From NCBI RefSeq assembly GCF_001570565.1, contig NZ_BBXE01000018.1, forward strand, positions 260,002 to 324,001: a DNA stretch of 64,000 nt. Reading direction: 5' to 3'. This document shows, piece by piece, positions 7,914 through 17,288 of the stretch. A program made the translations under genes and the position numbers. The stretch comes from Herbidospora yilanensis. Lineage in GTDB: Bacteria; Actinomycetota; Actinomycetes; Streptosporangiales; Streptosporangiaceae. The notes under the pieces are model-generated. The model did not search any database. It saw only the letters and a list, made by a program, of their open reading frames with translations, and was not told the origin of the DNA. Within the stretch, counting starts at the first letter, position 1, and each line of letters starts with the position of its first letter.

Positions 7914-9281
7914 CTAACTGTCGAAACCGATGCCGAAGCGGTCGAGCACGCGGAGCCACGGCCCGCGTCTGCCCTCGTTCGCGTCGGCGCGGGCCAGTGC
8001 CCGGCGGGTGAACTCGACCACCGGCCACCGGATGGGCTCGGGCGGGAACGGCACCGGGCGGCGGCGCACCATCTTCAGGCCGGTACGCCGGGTCTCCCGC
8101 CGCGCCAGCAGGTCGAGCCCGGCGAGGGCGCCGAAGCGCGAGGCGCCCACGCCGAGCCCGGTGTAGCCGAGGGCGTAGGCCACCCGGCCGCCGAGGGCGG
8201 TGCCGAAGAACGGGGTGAAGCGGCTGGTCGAGTCGATCAGGCCGCCCCAGCGGTGGGTCGCCCGCACGCCTTCGAGCTGCGGGAACGTCTCCAGCAGGTG
8301 GCGGGCGAGCAGGGCGTGGGAGGCGGGGCGCTGGTCGGTGCCGCCGCCCGCGAAGTTGTAGACGGCGTCGTACCCGCCGAACAGCAGCCGGTCGTCGGCG
8401 GTCAGCCGGTAGTAGTGGAACTGGTTGCCCGAGTCGGTGACGCCCTGCGCCTCGGCCCAGCCGAGCGAGGCCCGCCGCTCGGCGTCGAGCGGCTCGGTCA
8501 CCAGCACGTAGTCCCACACCGGCAGCACGTAGTTGCGCAGCCGCCGCAGCGGCGACGGGAACGCGTTGGTCGCGATGAGCACCTGGCGGGCGTCGAACAC
8601 GCCCTGGGGCGTGGGCACGCGTACCGAGGAACCGGAGCGTTCCATGCCGGTCACCGGCGTGTGCTCGTAGATCCGCACGCCGAGGTTCTCGGCGACGCCG
8701 CGCAGGCCCCAGGCAAGTTTCACCGGGTCGACGAGACCGCCGGTGCCGCGCAGCCGCAGTCCGCCCAGGTAGGTCGGCGAGTGCACGTCGGCCCGCATGT
8801 CGTCGGCGTCCAGGAATGTGGCGTCCTCGCCATGGTCCCGGTGGCGCTTTTCGGCGGCCCGCAATTCCGCCACCTGGTGGGGCGCAACGGCGACCGACGT
8901 CTTGCCGACCAGCCGCAGATCGGCGTCGATGTCGTGTTCGGCCACGAAGTCGGCGATGGCGGCCAGGTTCTCCCGGCCGATCGCCAGCAGCAGATCGATC
9001 TCCCCAGGCCAGCGGTGCGCGCCGTGCGTCAGGCCGTGGGTGATGGAGTCGGCGATGAAACCCCCGTTGCGGCCGGTGGCGCCGAACGCGATACGTTCGG
9101 CTTCGACCAGAACGACGTCGCACGCGGGGTTTTCTTGTTTGGCCAGCACAGCAGCCCAGAGGCCGGTGAAGCCGCCGCCCACGACCAGCAGGTCGGCCGT
9201 CGTGCCGCCCGTCAGCGGCGGGTACGCGGCCGGACCGGGCCGGTCGGTCCAGAAGACCCGCGGCAGTGCGTCCGTAATCAC
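7914..9281 (-). CDS. FAD-dependent amine oxidoreductase (DAO family, PuuB-like)
   Basis: A 455-residue flavoprotein. The Rossmann dinucleotide fold is in residues ~30–45 (LLVVGGGFTGLWAA), followed by VLVEAERIAFGATGRNGGF, where the ATGRNGG segment is typical of the DAO/glycine-oxidase fold. The C-terminal FAD contact is ALGYTGLGVGASRFG. Similar proteins oxidise gamma-glutamylputrescine or putrescine to an aldehyde, which the next gene could process. The GTG start has GGAGGGG just upstream. It is divergent from the TetR gene across a 108-bp region carrying a perfect palindrome. Other substrates such as sarcosine are possible. Confidence 0.75.
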   Translation of the reverse strand: MITDALPRVFWTDRPGPAAYPPLTGGTTADLLVVGGGFTGLWAAVLAKQENPACDVVLVEAERIAFGATGRNGGFIADSITHGLTHGAHRWPGEIDLLLAIGRENLAAIADFVAEHDIDADLRLVGKTSVAVAPHQVAELRAAEKRHRDHGEDATFLDADDMRADVHSPTYLGGLRLRGTGGLVDPVKLAWGLRGVAENLGVRIYEHTPVTGMERSGSSVRVPTPQGVFDARQVLIATNAFPSPLRRLRNYVLPVWDYVLVTEPLDAERRASLGWAEAQGVTDSGNQFHYYRLTADDRLLFGGYDAVYNFAGGGTDQRPASHALLARHLLETFPQLEGVRATHRWGGLIDSTSRFTPFFGTALGGRVAYALGYTGLGVGASRFGALAGLDLLARRETRRTGLKMVRRRPVPFPPEPIRWPVVEFTRRALARADANEGRRGPWLRVLDRFGIGFDS

Positions 9282-9303
9282 GATCCCCTCCGACCGATAT
9301 TTG

Positions 9304-9319
9304 TTGAATCGTGATTCAA
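9304..9319. promoter_or_regulatory. Perfect 16-bp palindrome, candidate TetR operator
   Basis: TTGAATCGTGATTCAA is a perfect 7+2+7 inverted repeat between the divergent oxidoreductase and TetR genes, 23 bp from the oxidoreductase start. Its AT-rich arms stand out against the GC-rich background. Position and symmetry fit an operator of the adjacent TetR protein; binding is inferred. Confidence 0.6.
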
Positions 9320-9389
9320 ATACTTATCGAGCAACCACGTCAAGAGCTGCGACACTAGTTGTGAGATCCTCCATACGGGGCGGGGTGCG

Positions 9390-10091
9390 ATGACTCAGCG
9401 CAAGAGCAGGGCAGACCGGCGGGTCGAGCTGATCGACGCGGCCAGGCGGGCGATGATCCAGCACGGTGCCGAGGGCGTCCATCTGAACCAGATCGCAGAA
9501 GAGGCGGGTCTCACGTCGGGGGCGGTGCTCTACCACTACCCCGATCTGCGCGACCTGCTGATCGAGGCCCACCACGCCGGCATGGAACGCTTCTACGAGC
9601 AGCGGGTCAAGAAGATCAGCGGCATCGCCGACCCCGCCCAGAAACTCATCACGACGATCCGCTCGGGCCTGCCCGAGGGGCCCGACGACGCGGGCGTGCG
9701 CCTGCTGTGCGAGCTGGGCGGCGCGGCCGGCCGCAACCGCGTCTACGGCACCCTGCTGACCACGCTCTACGACCGCCAGGTGGCGATGTACCAGACCATC
9801 CTGGAGATCGGCGCGGCCCAGGGGGTCTTCAAGCTGGCCGGCGACTCGGAGCAGATCGCCCGCAACCTGGTCGCCCTCGAAGACGCCTACGGCTACCGCA
9901 TCATCGCCCGCCACCACTCGATCGGCCCCGACGAGGCCGTGGGCCTCATCCTCGACTTCGCCCGCATGTCGACCGGCCACCCGCTCAAGGAGACCCCGGC
10001 GGCCCGCCAGAAGACCACCCGCACCCCCCGCCCCAGGAACGGCGCCCCGGCCCGCCGCGCCGGCACCACCCCGCCACCCCAAGAAGCCTGA
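9390..10091 (+). CDS. TetR-family regulator of the polyamine oxidation genes
   Basis: A 233-residue TetR-type regulator. The N-terminal helix-turn-helix is at residues ~12–58 (VHLNQIAEEAGLTSGAVLYHYPDLRDLL). The remainder is a helical ligand/dimer domain. The last ~35 residues are a basic, Pro-rich tail (RQKTTRTPRPRN, PARRAGTTPPPQ) that is longer than usual. GGGGCGGGG precedes the ATG. Its divergent position suggests that it represses the oxidoreductase–dehydrogenase pair and itself through the palindrome at 9304–9319. Ligand unknown; a polyamine or aldehyde is plausible. Confidence 0.8.
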   Translation: MTQRKSRADRRVELIDAARRAMIQHGAEGVHLNQIAEEAGLTSGAVLYHYPDLRDLLIEAHHAGMERFYEQRVKKISGIADPAQKLITTIRSGLPEGPDDAGVRLLCELGGAAGRNRVYGTLLTTLYDRQVAMYQTILEIGAAQGVFKLAGDSEQIARNLVALEDAYGYRIIARHHSIGPDEAVGLILDFARMSTGHPLKETPAARQKTTRTPRPRNGAPARRAGTTPPPQEA

Positions 10092-10384
10092 CGTCCGCGC
10101 GCCCCGACTCCTTGCCCGTTTCTCCACCCGCCAGCAGGCACGTCATGCCGGAAAGGGAGGATCACGCGGGGGAACGGACACGCAGGACAACAAGCCGCGT
10201 GGCGAACAAGCCGCGCAGGGAACGGGCCGCGTAAGAGAGCGAACCGCGCAGCACAAGGACCGCACAGGGCAAGAACCGCGCAGGAGAACAAACCGCGCGG
10301 GGAACGGACCACGCGGGGAACCCGGCCCGGGAACGCTTCTTCCGCGCTCCCAGCCGCCTATCCCGCGTTTTCGGCCGTAGAAGA
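10092..10384. other. Gene-free stretch between TetR gene and PotA terminator
   Basis: There is no credible gene here. The open frames lack coding character and run through a tandem repeat. The stretch holds the repeat array at 10163–10325 and ends at the terminator-like hairpin starting at 10385. Confidence 0.6.
10163..10325. repeat. Degenerate 16-bp tandem repeat, about ten copies
   Basis: About ten head-to-tail units of 16 bp (three are 17 bp) follow the consensus CCGCGCAGGGAACAAG. They begin at 10163, 10179, 10195, 10211, 10227, 10244, 10260, 10276, 10293 and 10309. The CCGCG core and the purine-rich half are best conserved. On one strand it is strongly purine-biased. It lies between the 3' ends of the TetR gene and potA. 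A 16-bp unit is not a multiple of three, arguing against coding. Confidence 0.8.
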
Positions 10385-10420
10385 CACCGCCGCGTCCCGG
10401 ATGACGGGAACGCGGCGGTG
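10385..10420. terminator. Hairpin between convergent TetR and potA genes
   Basis: CACCGCCGCGTCCCG pairs with CGGGAACGCGGCGGTG across a 5-nt loop, with one bulged A. It lies 19 bp past the end of potA. There is no clear U-tract, as is common in GC-rich actinomycetes; it may serve both directions. Confidence 0.65.
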
Positions 10421-10438
10421 GTCGATCTGAAGCGGTCG

Positions 10439-11469
<1,031 letters not shown>

Positions 11470-11473
<4 letters not shown>

Positions 11474-12249
11474 TTGAGGGACTCCGTGATTCGGGTCATG
11501 CGCTGGACGGCGAGCACCGCGACGACGCTGACGGTCAGCAGGAGGGTGGCCAGGGCGTTGATGTCGGGGGTCACGCCGAACCTGACCATCGAGTAGATGA
11601 CGATGGGCAGCGTCGGGTCGGTCGGGCCGGCCGAGAAGAAGGCCAGCACGAACTCGTCGAGCGAGAACGTGAACGCCAGCAGGGCGCCGGCCGCGATGCC
11701 GGGGGCCAGGCCGGGCAGGGTGATGCGGAAGAACGTCTGGAGCGGGCTCGCGCCGAGGTCGGTCGAGGCCTCTTCCAGCGAGGTGTCCATCGAGGCCAGC
11801 CGCACCCTCACCACCACCGCGACCAGCGGGATGCCGAAGGTCAGGTGGGCCAGCAGGATCGACGTCAGCCCCAGCGTGAAGTCGATCGCGGTGTAGAAGA
11901 TGAGCAGGCCGATGGCCAGCATCAGCTCCGGCAGGATGGCCGGCATGGTGGCGATGGCCTCGATCACCTTCGAGCGGGTGTGCCGGGCCAGGCCGACGGC
12001 GAGGAGGGTGCCGACGACCGTCGAGACCAGGCAGGTGCCGACCGCGACGATGAGGGTGTTGCCGAGCCCCTGGAGGATCGTCTCGTCACCCACGAGCTTG
12101 CCGTACCAGTCGAGGCTGAAGCCCTTGAAGACGTACGGGTTGTCGCCCGCGTTGAACGACATGAAGACCACGACCGCGATGGGCACGTAGAAGAACACGT
12201 AGACCAGCCACAGGGGCAGGAAGACGATACGCGACGACTTCTTACGCAC
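11470..12249 (-). CDS. potC: Polyamine ABC transporter permease, PotC-like
   Basis: A 259-residue permease with six hydrophobic segments. The EAA loop is SLEEASTDLGASPLQTFFRIT, the form seen in PotC proteins, and LLAFTFSLDEFVLAFF is typical of the family. It overlaps potA by 4 nt and the preceding permease by 8 nt, so the three proteins are probably made in step. Substrate is inferred from family and neighbours; related transporters carry other small cations or ferric chelates. Confidence 0.85.
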
Positions 12250-13096
12250 TTCGTGTCCTCCGCGAGACGACCGCCTGGGCCAGCAGCAGGATCACCGTGA
12301 CCACGACCATGACCAGCGCGATCGTGGCGCCGAAGGGCCAGTCGCGGGCCTTGAGGAACTGGTCGCGGATCAGGTTGCCCACCATGATCGCCTTTCCGCC
12401 GCCGAGGATCTCCGGCACGACGAAGTTCCCGAAGCTGGGCACGAACACGAGCACGGCCCCGATCAGCGCCGACGGCAGCGTCAACGGCAGCGTGACGCTG
12501 AAGAACGTGCGGACCGGGGAGGCGCCCAGGTTGGCGCTGGCCTCCCGCAGGCGCGGGTCGAGCCGCTCGACCGCCGAGTAGATCGGCAGGATCATCAGCG
12601 ACAGGTAGCCGTAGAGCAGGCCGACGACCACGGTGCCCCTGGTGTAGAGCAGTTCGAGCGGCTTGTCGATCAGGCCGATGCCGGTGAGCGCCTCGTTGAC
12701 CAGGCCGGGACCGCTGAGCAGGATCGTCCAGGCGTACATGCGGATCAGGAAGTTCGTCCAGAACGGCAACATGACGGCCAGCAGCGCGATCGTCTTCCAC
12801 TTCGGCGGAAGCTGCGCGATGGCGTATGCCGTCGGATAGCCGATCAGCAGCGCCAGCACCGTCACCAGGCCCGCGACGACCAGGCTGTCCTGGATCACGT
12901 TCAGGTAGAGCGGCTGGAACAGCCTGCTGAAGTTGGCGGTGGTGAACTCGTAGACCACCCCGCCGAAGCGACCGCGCTGGAAGAACATGGTGCTGAGCAT
13001 GAGCAGCATCGGCACCACGGCCAGCAGCGTCAACATGATCAGCCCAGGTCCGAGGAAGATCAACCGCGCGAGGTTCGAACCTCGCCCACGCGACAT
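12242..13096 (-). CDS. potB: Polyamine ABC transporter permease, PotB-like
   Basis: A 284-residue permease with six membrane segments. Motifs such as MLPFWTNFLIRMYAW and the EAA loop LREASANLGASPVRTFFSV are typical of PotB. It is the first gene of potBCA and has GAAGGGGGG about 7 nt before the ATG. No binding-protein gene adjoins it. The only PotD-like receptor in the window is at 50039–51202, 37 kb away. The gene is divergent from the glucosamine kinase gene across 122 bp. Confidence 0.85.
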   Translation of the reverse strand: MSRGRGSNLARLIFLGPGLIMLTLLAVVPMLLMLSTMFFQRGRFGGVVYEFTTANFSRLFQPLYLNVIQDSLVVAGLVTVLALLIGYPTAYAIAQLPPKWKTIALLAVMLPFWTNFLIRMYAWTILLSGPGLVNEALTGIGLIDKPLELLYTRGTVVVGLLYGYLSLMILPIYSAVERLDPRLREASANLGASPVRTFFSVTLPLTLPSALIGAVLVFVPSFGNFVVPEILGGGKAIMVGNLIRDQFLKARDWPFGATIALVMVVVTVILLLAQAVVSRRTRSA

Positions 13097-13218
13097 ACCG
13101 GGCCCCCCTTCTGATGTTTGGCGAGTGTTGCAGGAGACATCAAATTAGACAAGACTGTGCCGCGCGGGGTGAGCTCTGAGTTTGTGCTTCCAGTTGAACC
13201 GACATTCAGGAGAACGCG

Positions 13219-14307
13219 GTGGAGTCCGCAGACTGGGCGTTGCCGGGGAACGTCGTCCTGCGCCTCGGCGACGAGCTTGAGGCGGGTCCCGGGGTGACCG
13301 AGCAGGTCCTCCGGAACCTGGGCGCCGCGCCGGCGCCCTTCACGGTGCGCGAGATGCGCCCGCTGCCGGATTTCCCGGCGGGAGAACGCGCGATCACCGT
13401 CGACCAGACCCACCGCTCGGTGGTCGTTGGCGAGAAGGTGATCGTGAAGTGGTTCCCCCATCCGTCGGAGGGTCCGCATCCCGGTCTGGAGATGCTGACC
13501 CATCTGGCCGACACTGGGTTCACGCGCACGGCCGAGCCGTATGCGGCGATCTTCTGCGGGGCGGCGCTGGCCGGGCTGGCCACGGCCTACCTGCCGGGGG
13601 CCCGGGACGGCTGGGAGTGGTGCGCCGAGCAGGCCGCCGCCGGCCGGACCGCCTTCGCGGCGGAGCTCGGCGCCCTGGCGGCCGATCTCCACCTGGCCAT
13701 GGCCACCCCGTCGGAGGTCGTCTCCGAGCCGGTGCGCCTGATGCCGGCCACCGGCGGCTGGGCCGAGCGGGCCGAGCGCGCGCTCGACGAGGCCCTGGCC
13801 CTGACGACCGACGAGACCGACGCGGCCTGGCTGGCCGACCACGTCGCCGACCTGCGGCGGGAGCTCGCGCCGTTGCAGGTGGCCGGCGAGACGCAGGTGA
13901 TGCGCGTCCACGGTGATCTGCACGTGGGCCAGATCCTCGAATGGGAGGGCGGGTTCGCGCTGATCGACTTCGACGGCAACCCGACCGTCCCGGACGCCTC
14001 GCCCTATCAGCCGGCCGCCCGCGACCTGGCCCAGCTCGTGGTCAGCGTCGAGAACGCCGGGCAGGTCGCGATCAGGCGGCGCGGCGCCGATCCCCAGGCG
14101 ATCTCGGCCTGGGTGTGGGGCGCGCGGGAGGGGCTGGAGAACGCGTACACGAGACGGCTGGAGGAGGCGGGGCGGGCCGACCTGCTCGACCGTTCGCTGC
14201 TGCGGCCGTTCGAGGCCGAGCAGCTCTGCCGGGAGCTCATCTACGCGGGCCGGTTCCTGGAGCGCTGGCGCTACGCCCCCATGGGCGTGCTGCGGACCTG
14301 GTTCTGA
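13219..14307 (+). CDS. Probable glucosamine kinase (aminoglycoside phosphotransferase/maltokinase fold)
   Basis: A 362-residue sugar kinase with an APH-like fold. The catalytic loop is RVHGDLHVGQILEW, followed by the metal-binding Asp in ALIDFDGN. The C-terminal LERWRYAP is a feature shared with maltokinases and the actinobacterial glucosamine kinases. At 362 residues it is shorter than typical maltokinases (~450). The GTG start has AGGAG about 6 nt upstream. A SIS-domain isomerase follows 12 nt later, which fits phosphorylation of GlcN followed by isomerisation and deamination to fructose-6-phosphate. The das locus 8 kb away strengthens the amino-sugar link. Substrate is inferred; another aminosugar or maltose kinase is possible. 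Confidence 0.65.
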   Translation: MESADWALPGNVVLRLGDELEAGPGVTEQVLRNLGAAPAPFTVREMRPLPDFPAGERAITVDQTHRSVVVGEKVIVKWFPHPSEGPHPGLEMLTHLADTGFTRTAEPYAAIFCGAALAGLATAYLPGARDGWEWCAEQAAAGRTAFAAELGALAADLHLAMATPSEVVSEPVRLMPATGGWAERAERALDEALALTTDETDAAWLADHVADLRRELAPLQVAGETQVMRVHGDLHVGQILEWEGGFALIDFDGNPTVPDASPYQPAARDLAQLVVSVENAGQVAIRRRGADPQAISAWVWGAREGLENAYTRRLEEAGRADLLDRSLLRPFEAEQLCRELIYAGRFLERWRYAPMGVLRTWF

Positions 14308-14319
14308 GAGGCTGCTGGG

Positions 14320-15261
14320 ATGGACGCCGGAAAGTTCCTCGACGACCTGCTGAAGAAGCCCGAGTCGCTCGATCGGCTGGCCGCCGCGCTCGACGCGGGC
14401 GGCCTGTTCGACGGCATGCCCCACACCGTCCGGCGAGTGTTGTTCCTGGGCATGGGCAGTTCCCGGTACGCCGCCCGCGTCGCCGCCCTGCGCCTGCGCG
14501 CCCTCGGGATCGACGCCGCCGCCGACTACGCCTCGACGAGCCTGGGCTACCCGCCCGACCCGGCGACCCTGGTCGTGGCGATCTCCGCCACCGGCGGCAG
14601 CCGCGAGACCCTCGCCGCGGTGGCCCGTCACCAGGGCGTGTCGTTCGTGGCCGCGCTGACCAACAAGGAGGGGTCGCCGATCACGAAGGGCGCCGACCAC
14701 GTCGTCCCGATGCTGGCCGGCCCGGAGGAGGGCGGGGTGGCGTGCCGGACCTTCCAGCACACCCTCGCCCTGCTGCTCGCCCTGACCGACCGCACCATGG
14801 ACGGTTCCCTGGTCAGACGGGCCGCGGAAGCCACGCAGGATCTGCTCGACCGGCGCGGCGACTGGCTGCCCGGCGTCATGGAGCTGCTCGACGGCCCCCA
14901 CGGCGTCTACACGATCGCCCCGGCCGAACGCCTGTCGTCGGCCGACCAGTCGGCGCTGATGGTCCGCGAGGGCCCGCGCCGTCAGGCCACCGCCTGCGAG
15001 ACCGGCGACTGGGCCCATGTCGACGTCTACCTCACCAAGACCTGCGACTACCGCGCCCTGCTGTTCCCGGGGTCGCCCTACGACGACCAGGCGATGGAGT
15101 GGGTCAGGGAGCGCGGCTCGACGGTCGTCACCGTCGGCGGCGAGGTGGCCGGGCAGGCCGGGGGCGTGCGTTACCGGCATGACGACGATCCCGGCGTCGC
15201 GCTCCTCACGGAGACGCTCGTGGCCGAGCTGGTCGCCGCGTCGTGGTGGGCGCACGGGTAG
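14320..15261 (+). CDS. SIS-domain sugar isomerase, probable glucosamine-6-phosphate deaminase type
   Basis: A 313-residue protein with two tandem SIS (sugar isomerase) domains. The first contains VLFLGMGSSRYAARV and VVAISATGGSRETLAAV, where the GMGSS and S-x-T-x-S-type loops bind the sugar phosphate as in GlmS and NagB-II proteins. The second domain includes YTIAPAERLSSADQSAL. It lies 12 nt after the glucosamine kinase gene. I infer conversion of GlcN-6-phosphate to fructose-6-phosphate plus ammonia. It lacks the N-terminal glutaminase domain, so it is not a full GlmS. Confidence 0.65.
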   Translation: MDAGKFLDDLLKKPESLDRLAAALDAGGLFDGMPHTVRRVLFLGMGSSRYAARVAALRLRALGIDAAADYASTSLGYPPDPATLVVAISATGGSRETLAAVARHQGVSFVAALTNKEGSPITKGADHVVPMLAGPEEGGVACRTFQHTLALLLALTDRTMDGSLVRRAAEATQDLLDRRGDWLPGVMELLDGPHGVYTIAPAERLSSADQSALMVREGPRRQATACETGDWAHVDVYLTKTCDYRALLFPGSPYDDQAMEWVRERGSTVVTVGGEVAGQAGGVRYRHDDDPGVALLTETLVAELVAASWWAHG

Positions 15262-15334
15262 GAAAGCTACCGGTGTTCCGGCCCCGCCCGGACCCTAAGT
15301 GGCTCAATAGTGACATTCCACACCAATTCCTAGA

Positions 15335-15372
15335 GGCCCACCGAGGCGGGGCGCGATCCGTCCCGGTGGGCC
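15335..15372. terminator. Hairpin downstream of the SIS isomerase gene
   Basis: GGCCCACCG (15335–15343) pairs with CGGTGGGCC (15364–15372) across a 20-nt, partly self-complementary loop, 73 bp past the isomerase stop. It could be a terminator or part of the adjacent transposase relic. Confidence 0.4.
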
Positions 15373-15469
15373 CAAATCACGCTAATCCCGGACGATTTCC
15401 CACTCAAGTGCCGGTTGGCGTGATGCGGTTCGTGATGTTGGTCGGGGTGGACAGCCCGGGTGGCGGTGA

Positions 15470-15650
15470 CGAAACACGTGAAGCGGTGCCCGTCGATGTC
15501 GCTGAAGCGTAACTGCGCGCCCGGGTGGGGGCGTTCCTCTCGGACGATGACCCGCATCCCCTTCGGCCAGCCGGTCAGGTCCAGCAGCCCGGTCAGCTCC
15601 GCGACCCACGCCCCGTTCGGACGAAGCCAGGCCGCCAGGCGGCCGGGTGT
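15470..15650 (-). pseudogene. Transposase relic, IS1380-like fragment
   Basis: Reverse-strand reading gives AAWLRPNGAWVAELTG, then LLDLTGWPKGMRVIVREER and PHPGAQLRFSDIDGHRFTCF, a stretch characteristic of the central part of IS1380-family transposases. There is no start, no N-terminal part, and after about residue 60 the similarity stops (VHPDQHHEPHHANRHL). No terminal inverted repeats or target duplication could be found. The rest of 15262–15714 holds no other gene that I can support. It marks a past insertion that has decayed or been internally deleted. Confidence 0.65.
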
Positions 15651-15714
15651 CCGGGGTGCGCGCTCTCAGGCATCTCCAAGTGCGTTTCAAGATCGAGTGC
15701 GTAGTGTCCGTGGG

Positions 15715-16524
15715 GTGCGAAGACTGTGGCTGATGACCGGCCTGCCGGTGCTGACCTTGACCTTGGTCCTGACCGGATGCGGGATGTCCGGGATTCCCGA
15801 GGTGACGGGCGTGACCGACGGCCGACAAGGGAGTGAAACGGTGGACGTGGACCGGGCGGACGCGGGGGAGATCGAGCCCGGAGTGCTCAAGGGCAGGGTG
15901 GTCGACGAGAAGGGGGCGCCGCTGGCGGGCGTGGAGGTCGTCGCCGACAACCAGTTGCTCTACAACAGCAACCTGATCACGGTGACCGACGCCGACGGCT
16001 TCTACCGGGTGGAGACGGACCATGCGGCCACTTTCCACGCGACCGCGACGGTGACCCGCTCGTACAACGGCCAGCGGTTCTCCCTGGCCCTGGCGCCCGA
16101 CGACGACTCGCCCTTCGCCGGGCCGACCGGCGCCGTGCGGAACTTCACCTGGAAGCTCACCGGGGAGCGGCCCGACGGCCTCGGCGTCTACGGAAACTCG
16201 GTGATCATCTATCTGGACACGGCGGATCCGCAGGATCCGCAGGCCTACCTCCAGGATGAGAACGTGGAGCTCACCCTCACCCCCGAGGGTCCGCTGGCCG
16301 ACGGTTCCCAGGGAAGCGTCATCACCCGCGCGTCTTCGCGGACCGGGGACGGGTCGGGTGTGCACGACGTGCCCCTCGGCCGCTACCGGATCACCGCGAC
16401 CTACGACGGCCGTCCGCTCCGCGTCAGGCAGCGCAACGTCGGCGAGTACGCGCCGGAGTATGTCGGGGACTTCCAGACGGTCATGACCGGCGTCTACCGG
16501 ATCGATCTGGATCTGGCGCTCTGA
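15715..16524 (+). CDS. Lipoprotein with carboxypeptidase-regulatory-like domain
   Basis: A 269-residue exported lipoprotein. The signal peptide (RRLWLMTGLPVLTLTLVL) ends in lipobox LTGC. Residues ~60–120 (GVLKGRVVDEKGAPLAGVEVV, TVTDADGFYRVET) are a CarboxypepD_reg/SdrD-B-like beta-sandwich. A second beta-rich region follows with no motif I recognise. I place the start at GTG 15715 because it puts the signal peptide at the N-terminus; GTG 15697 is also possible and neither has a good ribosome site. The frame upstream overlaps the transposase relic and is not coding. Function unknown; cell-surface adhesion or a structural role is a guess. Confidence 0.65.
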   Translation: MRRLWLMTGLPVLTLTLVLTGCGMSGIPEVTGVTDGRQGSETVDVDRADAGEIEPGVLKGRVVDEKGAPLAGVEVVADNQLLYNSNLITVTDADGFYRVETDHAATFHATATVTRSYNGQRFSLALAPDDDSPFAGPTGAVRNFTWKLTGERPDGLGVYGNSVIIYLDTADPQDPQAYLQDENVELTLTPEGPLADGSQGSVITRASSRTGDGSGVHDVPLGRYRITATYDGRPLRVRQRNVGEYAPEYVGDFQTVMTGVYRIDLDLAL

Positions 16525-16619
16525 GCGGAGCTTCGACGGCTTCACCCTCGACGACCCGGTCGCCCGCGCGCTCACGACGTCGTCGAGCGGGGCGGTCGGG
16601 CCCGCCGGAGTGGGCCGGT

Positions 16620-16640
16620 TGGATAGCTAGCATATCCAGC
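16620..16640. promoter_or_regulatory. Dyad and leaderless promoter of the merR gene
   Basis: TGGATA (16620–16625) and TATCCA (16633–16638) form a 19-bp dyad around GCTAGCA. The hexamer TAGCAT (16628–16633) within it lies exactly 7 nt before the GTG at 16641, so the transcript probably begins at the start codon. A MerR-type protein bound here would control its own promoter. Confidence 0.5.
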
Positions 16641-17288
16641 GTGCGGATCTCCCAGCTCAGCGAAACGACCGGCGTGCCCATCCCGACCATCAAGTACTAC
16701 CTGCGGGAAGGGCTCCTGCCGCCGGGCGAACAGGTCTCCGCGACCCGTTCGGTGTACGGCGCCGCGCATGTGCGGCGGCTCCGCCTGATCAGAGCCCTCC
16801 TCGAAGTGGGCAAACTGCCCATCTCCGCCATCAGGGCCGTGATCGAAGCCGTGGAGGACGAGACGAAGGGCGTGCACGAGATGCTCGGCACCGCCCACTA
16901 CGCGCTGTCCCCGAAGACCGAACCCGAGGACACCGACGAGTGGGCCGCCGCGCGGGCCATGGTCGACGAGCTCATCCGCGAGCGCGGCTGGCGGGTCGAG
17001 CCGGCCGCCCCGGGCCGCGACGAACTCGCCCAGACCATCGTGACCCTCCGCCGCCTCGGCCAGGAGGTCACCCTCCCCGACCTGCGCCCCTACGCCGCGG
17101 CGGTCGGCGGCCTGGTCCGCGACCACGAGATGTCGCGCATCCCGTTCGACGGCCCCCGCGAGACCGCCGTCGAGGCCCACGTGATCGGGACCGTGCTCTA
17201 CGGCCGGGTCCTGGACGTCGTGCGCCGGCTCGCCGAGGAGTCGGAGTCGGCCCGGCTACTCGCAGATGCCGACGGGCTGGCGGAGTAG
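16641..17288 (+). CDS. MerR-family regulator
   Basis: A 215-residue MerR protein. Residues 1–70 are the winged helix (MRISQLSETTGVPIPTIKYY, LREGLLPPGEQVSAT, YGAAHVRRLRLIRALLEVG). The rest is a longer-than-usual helical effector domain without Cys clusters, so a metal sensor is unlikely. There is no ribosome site; a TAGCAT hexamer 7 nt before the GTG suggests a leaderless message. No divergent partner gene adjoins it (the gene upstream is the lipoprotein on the same strand), so its targets other than itself are not apparent. Its end overlaps the convergent ThuA-like gene by 33 bp. Confidence 0.8.
   Translation: MRISQLSETTGVPIPTIKYYLREGLLPPGEQVSATRSVYGAAHVRRLRLIRALLEVGKLPISAIRAVIEAVEDETKGVHEMLGTAHYALSPKTEPEDTDEWAAARAMVDELIRERGWRVEPAAPGRDELAQTIVTLRRLGQEVTLPDLRPYAAAVGGLVRDHEMSRIPFDGPRETAVEAHVIGTVLYGRVLDVVRRLAEESESARLLADADGLAE

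Noticed and set aside
10163..10325. CRISPR array
   Set aside because: The units are contiguous 16-mers with no spacers and no cas genes are present.
15460..15714. N-terminal extension of the lipoprotein gene
   Set aside because: This part overlaps the transposase relic on the other strand, and starting there would bury the signal peptide.
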